This document shows, piece after piece, positions 36,124 to 43,940 of a stretch of 64,000 bases of DNA. Numbering within the stretch: position 1 is the first letter of the stretch; each line of letters begins with the position of its first letter. The DNA is from Sphingomonas sp. So64.6b. Its GTDB lineage: Bacteria > Pseudomonadota > Alphaproteobacteria > Sphingomonadales > Sphingomonadaceae. The stretch covers positions 4,278,001 to 4,342,000 of the forward strand of contig NZ_CP048817.1 in NCBI RefSeq assembly GCF_014171475.1, read 5' to 3'. The notes beneath the pieces were generated by a model that did not search any database, was not told the DNA's origin, and was given only the letters and a program-made list of their open reading frames with translations. The translations under genes and the position numbers were made by a program.

Positions 36124-37137
36124 TTATCGAATCTCGACCCGGTGCGTGCCCGATGCGAGCTGTTCGAACACGCAGGTCCGGCCGAGGAATCGTTCGATGA
36201 TCTCCGCCGCGGTCCGGCTGTGTTCGCTTGGCTTGACCGTGGTGAAACTACCACCACCCGCCAGCGCGAAGGGCAACAGCAACTGATCGGCTAGGTACGG
36301 TCCGGCAAACGCGTCCGATGCCTCATAGCCCGACATGCGTCCGGCCGCGCGTTTGGCAAGCTGTTCGGCGAGCACGCCAAGCTGGCCGAAACCGCTGACG
36401 ATTTCGGTGACATGCTCATAAGCCGCCTCGAGGAGCAGGATGTTGCCCGGCCCCTGCTCCTCGGGCAGCTGGCGCACCGCGAACGCCTCGTCGGGCCAGC
36501 CGAGCAGTTTCTTCGCGGTACCGATCTCGCGATCGGCGACCTCGAACGGCAGTCCGGCGAACATCGCCAGCGCGGAGCGAGAGAGCAGGGCTCCGCGCTC
36601 GACACAGTCGATCGGCCGCAGCGGTGCCGGCGTGATGTCGATCTCGATCCGACCGCCGCCGCGCGGGTAGAAACCATGCCTGATCAGGCGCGCCTCGACC
36701 GTCGGTCCCATGCGGTTGATGATCGGCAGGAAGGCGCGCGCGATGAAATCAAACGGCGGCGCCATCATATTGTGCGTGCCGCCTTCGAGGATCAGCCGCG
36801 ATGGCGCATCGGCCAGGACCAGCGGCATGAGGATCGTCTGCAGGACCAATCCCGTGCTGCCGGCAGTGCCGACCGCGAAGCGATATTCGCCGGGCACGAC
36901 CGTGCCGGGCCGGAAGGCGAGCTCGCCCGATCCGACCGCGAGCCCGTCGCATTCCCCGCCGCCGACCGTGCACGCGGCTTCGACTGCGGTGACATGCTGA
37001 CGCATCAGCCCCGGCTTCGACCGCTTGCCGCGCACATTGGTGATCTGGAACGGCTTGCCCGTGACGAGCGACAGCGCGCACGCATTGCGTACGATCTGCC
37101 CTCCGCCTTCGCCTTCCGATCCGTCGATGATGATCAT
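36124..37137 (-). CDS. rtcA: RNA 3'-terminal phosphate cyclase
   Basis: This 337-residue enzyme uses ATP to convert an RNA 3'-phosphate to a 2',3'-cyclic phosphate via a covalent adenylate. Features are the N-terminal IDGSEGEGGGQIVRNACALS, the signature HGFYPRGGG (154-162), EQGPGNILLLEAAYEH and the probable adenylated histidine His306 in KPSEHSRTAAEI. Cyclic ends are substrates of RtcB, so the pair forms a repair module for RNA cut by ribotoxins. It follows the 153-aa gene by 27 bases in the sigma54-driven operon. Confidence 0.95.
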   Translation of the reverse strand: MIIIDGSEGEGGGQIVRNACALSLVTGKPFQITNVRGKRSKPGLMRQHVTAVEAACTVGGGECDGLAVGSGELAFRPGTVVPGEYRFAVGTAGSTGLVLQTILMPLVLADAPSRLILEGGTHNMMAPPFDFIARAFLPIINRMGPTVEARLIRHGFYPRGGGRIEIDITPAPLRPIDCVERGALLSRSALAMFAGLPFEVADREIGTAKKLLGWPDEAFAVRQLPEEQGPGNILLLEAAYEHVTEIVSGFGQLGVLAEQLAKRAAGRMSGYEASDAFAGPYLADQLLLPFALAGGGSFTTVKPSEHSRTAAEIIERFLGRTCVFEQLASGTHRVEIR

Positions 37138-37164
37138 TATCTTACCTAATCTATTAGGGTGCCT

Positions 37165-37626
37165 TCAATTTCGATCCAGCATCCACCAAAACATCCAGCT
37201 ATTTGCGCGGCGATCATCGGAGGTGGCGATACCAAAATCCCCCAGTCCTACCGAAACATCGACGAACGCCGCGCGTAAACTTGCGAACTGCTTGGCGCCA
37301 AAGTGAAGCGTCAGGAGGTCGTCAGTGACGACAATCTCCAGATCTTCTCGCTCCGGTTCGAATTTGAAACGCAATCGCTCGAACGGCTCATTTATGGGAC
37401 GGCCGTAATTTGGCACGCACCAGATGCTTTCTGTAACTTTGCCAAGCTTCAACGTTCGGTAGGACGCGATCCCGCCCGACCGCATATGGTCGAGCAGATC
37501 GATTAGAGACGAGCAGCCCGACGCATCACCGGTGAAGTGCCATTGGGCGTGTTTGTCCCGCCAACGCGGATACCGCCACACATACAGGCGACCGACCTGC
37601 TTCCACTCATCGACTTTCGGGGTCAC
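37165..37626 (-). CDS. uncharacterised 153-aa protein inside the rtcB-rtcA operon
   Basis: I recognise no domain. The protein is soluble, mixed alpha/beta in appearance and rich in Trp and Arg (VGRLYVWRYPRWRDKHAQWH, IWCVPNYGRP, SWMFWWMLDRN), with an acidic central strand (EDLEIVVTDDLLTLHFG). GTG at 37626 has AGGCGAGGA upstream. It lies 31 bases after rtcB and 27 before rtcA, so it is co-transcribed. Its DNA, especially near 37140-37320, is visibly less GC-rich than rtcB and rtcA, suggesting later insertion. The aromatic/basic surface could bind nucleic acid or another partner; this is speculation. Confidence 0.7.
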   Translation of the reverse strand: MTPKVDEWKQVGRLYVWRYPRWRDKHAQWHFTGDASGCSSLIDLLDHMRSGGIASYRTLKLGKVTESIWCVPNYGRPINEPFERLRFKFEPEREDLEIVVTDDLLTLHFGAKQFASLRAAFVDVSVGLGDFGIATSDDRRANSWMFWWMLDRN

Positions 37627-37645
37627 GGCATCCTCGCCTGTGAAT

Positions 37646-37671
37646 GCGTCAAGGGTTTCACCCCTTGACGC
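37646..37671 (-). other. perfect 10-bp stem-loop spanning the rtcB stop codon
   Basis: GCGTCAAGGG and CCCTTGACGC flank a six-base loop; the minus-strand loop GTGAAA contains the rtcB TGA. No T-tract follows, so it is not a standard terminator. It may be a processing or stability element between rtcB and the next gene. Confidence 0.75.
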
Positions 37672-38884
37672 ACACCACCTGCTTCAGCGTGTGAACGATC
37701 TCCACCAGATCGGCCTGGGCGGCCATCACGGCTTCGATCGGCTTATAGGCGCGGGGACTTTCGTCGATCACGCCTTCATCCTTGCGGCACGCCACACCCG
37801 CCGTATCGGCGATGTGCTCGGCCAGCGACACTTCCTTCTTGGCCTGGGTGCGCGACATCACGCGCCCCGCACCATGGCTGCAGCTGTCGAATGACTCCGC
37901 GTTGCCGAGACCCCGGACGATGAACGATTTCGCGCCCATCGACCCCGGGATGATCCCGAGCACGCCCTTTGCCGCACGCACTGCACCCTTGCGGGTGATG
38001 AGCACATTCTCGCCGAAATGGGTTTCCCGCGACACATAATTGTGATGGCAGTTGACCGCTTTCAGCTCGGCGTCGAACGGCTTGGTGATCTCGCTTCGAA
38101 TGGCGCGGATCACATTCGTCATCATCATGCGGCGGTTGAGTGCCGCATAGTCCTGCGCCCAGCCGACCGCTTCGACATAATCGTCGAAATGATCGGTCCC
38201 TTCCGGGAAATAGGCCAGGTCCTGGTCGGGCAGGTTGATGTGCCATTTGCGCATGTCCTGCTTGGCCAGTTCGATGAAGAAGCTGCCGATCGCATTGCCC
38301 ACCCCGCGCGATCCGGAATGGAGCATGACCCAGACCCGCTGCTCGGTATCGAGACACACTTCGATGAAGTGGTTGCCCGTGCCAAGCGTGCCGAGATGCA
38401 CCAGGTTATTGGTGTTTTTCAGCCGCGGATATTTCGCCGTGATCGTCTCGAACCGCGCGAACAGAGTCGCCCAGGCCTCGACGATCGCCGGCGGCGGATC
38501 GCCCCACGAACCGGTGTCGCGTTTCGTGCGGCCGACCGACCGGCCATGCGGCACGGCGCGTTCGATCGCAGCGCGCACGCCCTCGAGATTGTCGGGCAGG
38601 TCGCTCGCGACGAGCGAAGTGCGCGCCGCCATCATGCCACAGCCGATATCGACGCCGACCGCAGCCGGAATCACCGCACCCTTGGTCGGAATCACCGAGC
38701 CGACGGTTGCGCCGATGCCGACATGCACGTCGGGCATCGCCGCGACATGCTTGAAGATGAACGGCATCTGCGCCGCGCGAGCGAGCTGCGCGCGCGCCTT
38801 GTCATCGACCGGCACGCCGCGCGTCCACATCTTGATTGGCACGCCGCCTTCGACATGCTGGTAATCGAAATTCGCTTCGGTCAT
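37658..38884 (-). CDS. rtcB: RNA-splicing ligase RtcB
   Basis: This 408-residue GTP/Mn2+-dependent ligase joins RNA 2',3'-cyclic phosphate or 3'-phosphate ends to 5'-OH ends. The metal ligand Cys82 is in VGVDIGCGM, further ligands lie in LGTGNHFIEV, and the guanylylated histidine His337 is in SCSHGAGR, the same number as in E. coli RtcB. The length is canonical. A perfect AAGGAGGT ribosome site precedes the ATG. It is the first protein gene after a sigma54 promoter and a tRNA-like gene, with rtcR divergent. This suits repair of tRNAs or rRNA cut by anticodon nucleases or toxin RNases. Confidence 0.97.
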   Translation of the reverse strand: MTEANFDYQHVEGGVPIKMWTRGVPVDDKARAQLARAAQMPFIFKHVAAMPDVHVGIGATVGSVIPTKGAVIPAAVGVDIGCGMMAARTSLVASDLPDNLEGVRAAIERAVPHGRSVGRTKRDTGSWGDPPPAIVEAWATLFARFETITAKYPRLKNTNNLVHLGTLGTGNHFIEVCLDTEQRVWVMLHSGSRGVGNAIGSFFIELAKQDMRKWHINLPDQDLAYFPEGTDHFDDYVEAVGWAQDYAALNRRMMMTNVIRAIRSEITKPFDAELKAVNCHHNYVSRETHFGENVLITRKGAVRAAKGVLGIIPGSMGAKSFIVRGLGNAESFDSCSHGAGRVMSRTQAKKEVSLAEHIADTAGVACRKDEGVIDESPRAYKPIEAVMAAQADLVEIVHTLKQVVCVKG

Positions 38885-38930
38885 CGCGACCTCCTTCTGT
38901 GTCCTGCCGCCGGGGCGGCATCACGATTGC

Positions 38931-39007
38931 TGGTCAGGGCGGCTGGATTTGAACCAACGACCCCCGGTTTCCAAAACCGGTACTCTGCGCAACTGAGCTA
39001 CGCCCTG
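38931..39007 (-). tRNA. tRNA-like gene in the rtcB leader (anticodon UGG, Pro-like, atypical)
   Basis: On minus, 77 nt fold into a full cloverleaf: acceptor CAGGGCG/CGCCCTG (7 pairs), A73 and encoded CCA. The D-arm is GCTC/GAGT with loop AGTTGCGCA, the anticodon stem CCGGT/ACCGG with loop TTTGGAA, the variable loop GGGTC, and the T-arm GTTGG/CCAGC with loop TTCAAAT. Anticodon UGG, C1-G72 and A73 resemble bacterial tRNA-Pro. However, position 19 of the D-loop is not G, so the G19-C56 contact is lost, and position 37 is A rather than the G (m1G37) of normal tRNA-Pro. It lies between the sigma54 promoter and rtcB, so it is probably transcribed only when RtcR is active. It may be a decoy, substrate or signal RNA rather than a translating tRNA. 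Confidence 0.8.
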
Positions 39008-39032
39008 AAATGCCAATCCCTTGCGGCGATCC

Positions 39033-39060
39033 GGGGCGGCCGGCCTATTCCGACCGCCCC
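39033..39060 (-). other. 11-pair hairpin in the sigma54 transcript leader
   Basis: On minus, GGGGCGGTCGG pairs with CCGGCCGCCCC (one U-G) around the loop AATAGG. It lies between the predicted transcription start (about 39105) and the tRNA-like 5' end (39007). No T-tract follows. It could shield the leader or guide processing. Confidence 0.7.
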
Positions 39061-39114
39061 TGCCGCGCCGTCATGCCAGCGATGTTCGATCCACCAGCAT
39101 AACGGAATAAGCTA

Positions 39115-39132
39115 TTGCAGCAGGCGTGCCAG
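39115..39132 (-). promoter_or_regulatory. sigma54 (-24/-12) promoter of the tRNA-like-rtcB-rtcA operon
   Basis: The minus strand reads TGGCACG-CCTG-CTGCA; the GG and GC dinucleotides have the required 10-base spacing and match the consensus TGGCACG-N4-TTGCA at all but one core position. The predicted start is near 39105. The divergent rtcR encodes the matching sigma54 activator. The -24 element overlaps the inverted repeat GTGCC-N7-GGCAC (39126-39142). Confidence 0.85.
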
Positions 39133-39159
39133 TTTGCGGCACCTGCGGGATGGAATCTA

Positions 39160-39172
39160 TAAGCCACTGATT
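39160..39172 (-). promoter_or_regulatory. candidate IHF-binding site
   Basis: The minus strand AATCAGTGGCTTA fits the IHF consensus WATCARNNNNTTR exactly. It is centred about 60 bases upstream of the predicted sigma54 start, in an AT-rich tract, the usual place for a DNA bend between promoter and activator sites. Confidence 0.55.
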
Positions 39173-39257
39173 ATAAAACAAAGATATCGTGATTATCGGG
39201 TGACGTGTCGCGGGCTCGCCAGCAGTTGCCTGTTCAAGTCGATAGACACAGCGCGTA

Positions 39258-39277
39258 TTTTATCCTAAAAGATAAAA
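39258..39277. promoter_or_regulatory. 7-bp inverted repeat touching the rtcR start codon
   Basis: TTTTATC-CTAAAA-GATAAAA ends on the base before the rtcR ATG and replaces any Shine-Dalgarno sequence. It could be an operator or a translational hairpin keeping rtcR expression low. Confidence 0.5.
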
Positions 39278-40867
39278 ATGAGACCGCTCGTCGTCATCGG
39301 ATTTCTCGGCTCGACTTTGGATGCCAGCAAGTTTGGCCCGGAGCGCTGGAACAAGTGGCGCCCGTCGGTCGGGCTGACGATGCATGAAGATTTGCGCGTC
39401 GATCGTTTCGTCATGCTTCATGGCGCGTCACATACGCGACTCGCCGAGTATATCGCCTCGGACATCATCGGCGTCTCACCCGAGACGACAGTCGATCGCC
39501 ACCTTATCGATTTCCGCGACCCGTGGGATTTCGAAGAAGTGTACGGCAAGCTGCTCGATTTCACGCGGGGCTATCCGTTCGATCCCGATGTCGAGGACTA
39601 TCTCGTCCACATCACGACGGGCACGCATGTCGCGCAGATCTGCCTCTTCCTGCTGAGCGAGGCGCGCTATCTGCCCGGCCGTCTGCTGCAGACCCAGCCG
39701 CATCGCGGCGCGCCGACCAACGCGCCGGGCAGCTGGAACGTGATCGACCTGGATCTGTCGCGCTATGACAGCATCGCGACGCGCTTCGCCGCAGTCAGCG
39801 CCGACAGCACCTCGTTCCTGAAATCGGGCATCGATACGAAGAACGCCGCGTTCAACCGGCTGATCGACGAGATCGAGCAGGTCGCGGTGCGATCGAGTGC
39901 GCCGGTGCTGCTGATGGGGCCGACCGGGGCGGGCAAGAGTCAACTCGCGCGGCGTATCTATGAACTGAAACGCTCGCGGCATCAGGTGAAAGGGCCGTTC
40001 GTCGAGGTCAATTGCGCGACGCTTAAAGGCGACGGCGCGATGTCCGCGCTGTTCGGGCACAAAAAGGGCGCGTTCACCGGGGCGGCCGCCGATCGGCTCG
40101 GCCTGTTGCGCACCGCCGATACCGGCATGCTGTTCCTCGACGAGATCGGTGAGCTCGGGCTCGACGAGCAGGCGATGATCCTGCGCGCGATCGAGGATAA
40201 GCGTTTCCTGCCGGTCGGCGCCGACAAGGAATCGGCGTCGGATTTCCAGCTTATCGCCGGCACCAACCGGGATCTCGGCCGTGCGGTGGGCGCGGGGCGA
40301 TTCCGCGACGACCTGTTCGCACGGCTCAACCTGTGGACCTTCGCGCTGCCCGGCCTCGCCGACCGGCGCGAGGACATCGCGCCCAACCTCGATTATGAGC
40401 TCGATCGTTTCGCTGAGCGCGAAGGCGCGCGCGTGACGTTCAACAAGGAAGCGCGCGAGCGGTATCTTGCCTTTGCGACCGCGCCCACCGCGATGTGGCG
40501 GGGCAATTTCCGCGACCTCGCGGCAAGCGTTACGCGCATGGCGACCTTCTCGCCCAAGGGCAGGATCGATGCTGAATGCGTCGATGCCGAGATCGGTCGA
40601 CTGGCCCGGCTATGGGCCGCCGATGGCGAGCAGGGCGACGATCTTGACGATTTGCTCGACCCGGCGGCATTGGACGCGCTCGATCCATTCGACCGGGTGC
40701 AACTCGCCCATGTCACGGGCGTCTGCCGGCGTAGCCGGTCGCTGTCCGAAGCGGGCCGGACCCTGTTCTCGGCATCGCGAACGCGACGCGCATCGTCCAA
40801 TGATGCCGATCGGCTGCGCAAATACCTTGCGCGTTTCGGACTGGACTGGTTGCAGCTGTCTCGCTGA
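39278..40867 (+). CDS. rtcR: sigma54-dependent activator RtcR with CARF sensor domain
   Basis: This 529-residue regulator of RNA repair has an N-terminal CARF-like Rossmann domain (about 1-185: LVVIGFLGSTLDASKFGPER, DYLVHITTGTHVAQICLFLL). The AAA+ domain has Walker A GPTGAGKS (214-221), the sigma54-contact loop GAFTGA (264-269) and Walker B MLFLDE (284-289). The C-terminus is a Fis-like helix-turn-helix (SRSLSEAGRTLFSASRTRR). CARF domains bind nucleotide or RNA-end ligands, so RtcR probably senses RNA fragments and drives the divergent operon. No Shine-Dalgarno is visible before the ATG, where an inverted repeat lies. Confidence 0.95.
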   Translation: MRPLVVIGFLGSTLDASKFGPERWNKWRPSVGLTMHEDLRVDRFVMLHGASHTRLAEYIASDIIGVSPETTVDRHLIDFRDPWDFEEVYGKLLDFTRGYPFDPDVEDYLVHITTGTHVAQICLFLLSEARYLPGRLLQTQPHRGAPTNAPGSWNVIDLDLSRYDSIATRFAAVSADSTSFLKSGIDTKNAAFNRLIDEIEQVAVRSSAPVLLMGPTGAGKSQLARRIYELKRSRHQVKGPFVEVNCATLKGDGAMSALFGHKKGAFTGAAADRLGLLRTADTGMLFLDEIGELGLDEQAMILRAIEDKRFLPVGADKESASDFQLIAGTNRDLGRAVGAGRFRDDLFARLNLWTFALPGLADRREDIAPNLDYELDRFAEREGARVTFNKEARERYLAFATAPTAMWRGNFRDLAASVTRMATFSPKGRIDAECVDAEIGRLARLWAADGEQGDDLDDLLDPAALDALDPFDRVQLAHVTGVCRRSRSLSEAGRTLFSASRTRRASSNDADRLRKYLARFGLDWLQLSR

Positions 40868-40991
40868 GGCGACAGGCCGAACGTCGACACCGTCATGATC
40901 GACAATGTCGGTTTGCTCATCAGCCGACCCTGCCCAACAGGTAGCCAACGGTCAAACGGGGTGCCGCTCCGCGCATCCATTTCCGTCACGT

Positions 40992-41022
40992 AATGATCGA
41001 AAATGATCGTTGACGTGATCGT
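40992..41022. promoter_or_regulatory. repeated TGATCG sites upstream of the rhamnoside TonB receptor
   Basis: AATGATCGA, AATGATCGT and CGTGATCGT follow each other with TGATCG units at 40994, 41004 and 41016. The same AATGATC word occurs between rhaD and rhaK (60556-60562). These may be operators for the DeoR-family regulator or another local repressor. The rest of 40868-41159 holds no gene that I can support. Confidence 0.4.
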
Positions 41023-41159
41023 GAAAGAGCAATAATGCTTGGAGCTGACAAGAGCGTGGATGACGCCACGATATTGCGCTGAACGGATGCCGGGAAAAAC
41101 CGGTGCGGCAGTCAGCATGACAGGACGGGTTTATCGGCCCGCCGATTGGGGAGGATTAA

Positions 41160-43940
41160 ATGATCAAGCGGCCTGAGAGTGGTATCACGTTGTCGCCGGG
41201 CGTCCGCGCGTTTCGCGCCGGCGTTTCCGCAGCGGCGCTGGCGATTGGTGTCATGGCCGGCCCGGCCTTCGCGCAGACCGCACCACCCGCAGAGTCGATC
41301 GCCGACGGGCAGGAAATCGCTCCCGAACAGATTCAGGACGATAGCGACATCATCGTCACCGGCACTTTGCTGCGCGGCGTCGCGCCGGTCGGCACCAACG
41401 TTGTCGGCGTGACGCGCGAGGATATCCTGAAATCCGGCGCGGCGTCCGCCAATGATCTGCTCGCCGATGTTCCCCAGGTGGGCAATTTCGGCACGGTCCC
41501 GGTCGGCACGGGATCATTCGCTTTGCCGATCGTTCGGCCGAATATCCGCAACCTCGCGGCGGCTGGCGGAAGCTCCACGCTGGTGCTGCTCAACGGTCAT
41601 CGCATGGTTGGTGCTGGTGTCCTTCAGACCACGGTCGATCCATCAATTCTGCCGCCGGAAGTTATCGACCGGGTCGAGATCGTGCCCGATGGCGGTTCGG
41701 CAATCTACGGATCGGATGCGATCGGCGGCGTCATCAATTTTATCACGCGCAGCCGGTTCAATGGTCTTGCGGCTAATGCCCGCTATGGTCTTGCCGATAA
41801 TTATCAGACCATCGACGGCAGCCTGACGGCGGGCAAGGATTGGGGCAGCGGATCGCTGCTCGTCACCTATGCCTATGCGTGGCACGACAATATTCAGAAT
41901 CGCGATCGCGACTATACCAATGCCGACCATAGCGGTCGTGGCGGACAGGATTTCCGCTCGCAGGTTTGCTCACCGGGGAACGTGATCGACAATCCCCTTA
42001 ATCCCCTTACGGGCGTTCCAATCCTGTTTCCCCTGCCGGGGAATATCCCTTATGCCATGCCTGGGTTGGTGCGGGGCGCTGTCAACAAATGCGATACCAA
42101 CGCCAATTCGGATTTCTATCCGCGTGAAGAGCGTCACACGGTATTCGCGTCGCTGACGCAGCATCTTTCGGATCATGTTGAATTCTCGGCGACCGCTTAT
42201 TGGTCGCGCCGCGATACGACGACACTGACGCAACAACCGGGTATCACGGGCTTGATCTGGGGGAGAACGCTGCTCGGGCAGCTCGGGCCGATAAATCCCT
42301 ATTTCCAAGCCGTTGGTACCCCTCCGTTTCAGTCCTTCGTACAATCCGTCTCCATCTCGTTCGATGACGTGTTCGGTCCCACGGTAACGAGCAAATCCCG
42401 CTTCGACTCCTATGGCGTGACGCCAAGCTTCAAGTTCGATCTCGGCCATAATTGGCAATTGCGCACCGAGGCGAATTTCGGGCGCAGCGACAATCTGGTC
42501 CTCGACAACACGATCAACACCACGGCGGCGACCAATGCGCTTGCCGGGACCACGCTTGCCACCGCGCTCAATCCTTATGACCTGAGCGCGACCAATCCGG
42601 CGGTGCTGGCGGCGATCCGCGACTTCCAGAATTATGGACACGCTGTGCAGGAGCTGGCCGAGGCGCGTTTCGTGTTGGATGGGTCGCTTGCGCGACTGCC
42701 GGGCGGCGATATCCGCCTCGCGATAGGCGGTGAATATCATTATGAAAACCTTCAGTCGCAGATCAGTCAAAGTCCCCGCGGCGATCTTTCCAACTCCATC
42801 AGGTCCTTCTCGTCGCGTAACGTGAAGTCGGCCTTTGCTGAACTGCTGATCCCGATCTTCGGGGCGGACAATGCCGTGCCCGGGCTGCGTCAGCTCAATC
42901 TGTCGGGTTCGATCCGCCATGACGATTACAGCGATCAGGGCGGCTCCACCAATCCCAAGGTCGGGGTGACTTGGAAGCCGGTGGATCAACTGACGATCCG
43001 CGGCAACTATGGCACATCGTTCCATGCGCCGAGTCTTGCGGATACGACCAGCACATCGGATTCGCGCGCGCAGATTTTGTTGTTCAGCCCGTTCCGTGCA
43101 GGCGGCAGCCCGACAAGCGATTTGGCGCGTCCCACGATCATCCTTGCCGGCGGTAATCCCGCTCTGAAGCCGGAAACCGCCAATACCTGGTCCGCCGGTT
43201 TCGACTGGAAGCCGACCATCGCGCCTGGGCTCGTCGTCAGCGCGACCTATTACAATGTGAACTTCAAGGACGCGATCCAGGTTCCTCCGCTCACGTCGCC
43301 GATCCTATATTCGAATCCCGGCTATTCGAGCTTCTACATTCTGAATCCGACACTTCAGCAATCGCTGGCGGCGGTCGGCAACCTGCCACTGAATGGTGCA
43401 CCAAGCATCCAGTCGCTTTACGCACTTGGTGCGCCCTATGTGCTGATCGATGCACGTCGCAATAATATCGGCGCGATCAAGGTCAGCGGGATCGATTTCA
43501 ATGTGAATTATCTGCGCCCTACCGGCTTTGGCTCGGTGAATCTGGGCGTCAGTGGCACCTATACGCTGAGCCGCAAGAACCAGGCGGTGAAGGGGGATCC
43601 GTTCTCGGATGAATTGAAGAACGGCACCGGTCGGCTTGCGCTGGTGGCAAATGCGGGTGGTACGATCAGCGACTTCACCGCGCAGGCCAAGCTGAATTAT
43701 CGCCAGGGCTATCCGATCCTCGGCTTGGTCAACCAGTCGCGGATTGGCTCATTCACGACCGTTGATCTGTTCTTCAGCTACGCACTGCCCGACAAGGGTG
43801 CGCTCAAGGGCACGATGCTGACCCTCAATGTCGACAATGTGTTCGATCGTGATCCGCCCTTTTCCGACACACTGGCCGGCTATGCCAATGGCAGCACGCT
43901 CGGGCGGTTGGTCTCGATCGGCCTGCGCAAGAAGTTCTGA
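41160..43940 (+). CDS. large TonB-dependent receptor of the rhamnoside operon
   Basis: This 926-residue outer-membrane receptor has a signal peptide (to GPAFAQT). The TonB-box-like DSDIIVTGTLLRG is followed by the plug (LVLLNGHRMVGAG, EVIDRVEIVPDGGSAIYGSD, GGVINFITRS) and a large barrel ending in LVSIGLRKKF. The PDGGSAIYGSDAIGGVIN plug form is typical of sphingomonad and Xanthomonas receptors for plant-derived carbohydrates rather than siderophores. GGGGAGGA precedes the ATG. It leads the operon containing GH78, esterases, tannase and GH3 genes, so it probably imports an acylated glycoside. TGATCG repeats upstream may be regulatory. Confidence 0.92.
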   Translation: MIKRPESGITLSPGVRAFRAGVSAAALAIGVMAGPAFAQTAPPAESIADGQEIAPEQIQDDSDIIVTGTLLRGVAPVGTNVVGVTREDILKSGAASANDLLADVPQVGNFGTVPVGTGSFALPIVRPNIRNLAAAGGSSTLVLLNGHRMVGAGVLQTTVDPSILPPEVIDRVEIVPDGGSAIYGSDAIGGVINFITRSRFNGLAANARYGLADNYQTIDGSLTAGKDWGSGSLLVTYAYAWHDNIQNRDRDYTNADHSGRGGQDFRSQVCSPGNVIDNPLNPLTGVPILFPLPGNIPYAMPGLVRGAVNKCDTNANSDFYPREERHTVFASLTQHLSDHVEFSATAYWSRRDTTTLTQQPGITGLIWGRTLLGQLGPINPYFQAVGTPPFQSFVQSVSISFDDVFGPTVTSKSRFDSYGVTPSFKFDLGHNWQLRTEANFGRSDNLVLDNTINTTAATNALAGTTLATALNPYDLSATNPAVLAAIRDFQNYGHAVQELAEARFVLDGSLARLPGGDIRLAIGGEYHYENLQSQISQSPRGDLSNSIRSFSSRNVKSAFAELLIPIFGADNAVPGLRQLNLSGSIRHDDYSDQGGSTNPKVGVTWKPVDQLTIRGNYGTSFHAPSLADTTSTSDSRAQILLFSPFRAGGSPTSDLARPTIILAGGNPALKPETANTWSAGFDWKPTIAPGLVVSATYYNVNFKDAIQVPPLTSPILYSNPGYSSFYILNPTLQQSLAAVGNLPLNGAPSIQSLYALGAPYVLIDARRNNIGAIKVSGIDFNVNYLRPTGFGSVNLGVSGTYTLSRKNQAVKGDPFSDELKNGTGRLALVANAGGTISDFTAQAKLNYRQGYPILGLVNQSRIGSFTTVDLFFSYALPDKGALKGTMLTLNVDNVFDRDPPFSDTLAGYANGSTLGRLVSIGLRKKF

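Larger units (their letters stand above)
38885..39277. other. 393-base rtcB/rtcR intergenic control region
   Basis: This protein-free stretch holds, reading away from rtcB, the rtcB ribosome site, a GC-rich hairpin (38905-38920), the tRNA-like gene, a second hairpin, the sigma54 promoter, an IHF-like site, an AT-rich tract and an inverted repeat touching the rtcR start. No additional ORF is convincing. Confidence 0.8.

Noticed and set aside
38931..39007. Calling the rtc-linked cloverleaf an ordinary tRNA-Pro gene
   Set aside because: The missing G19, A at position 37 and location inside a sigma54 leader argue against a normal decoding tRNA, although the anticodon is UGG.
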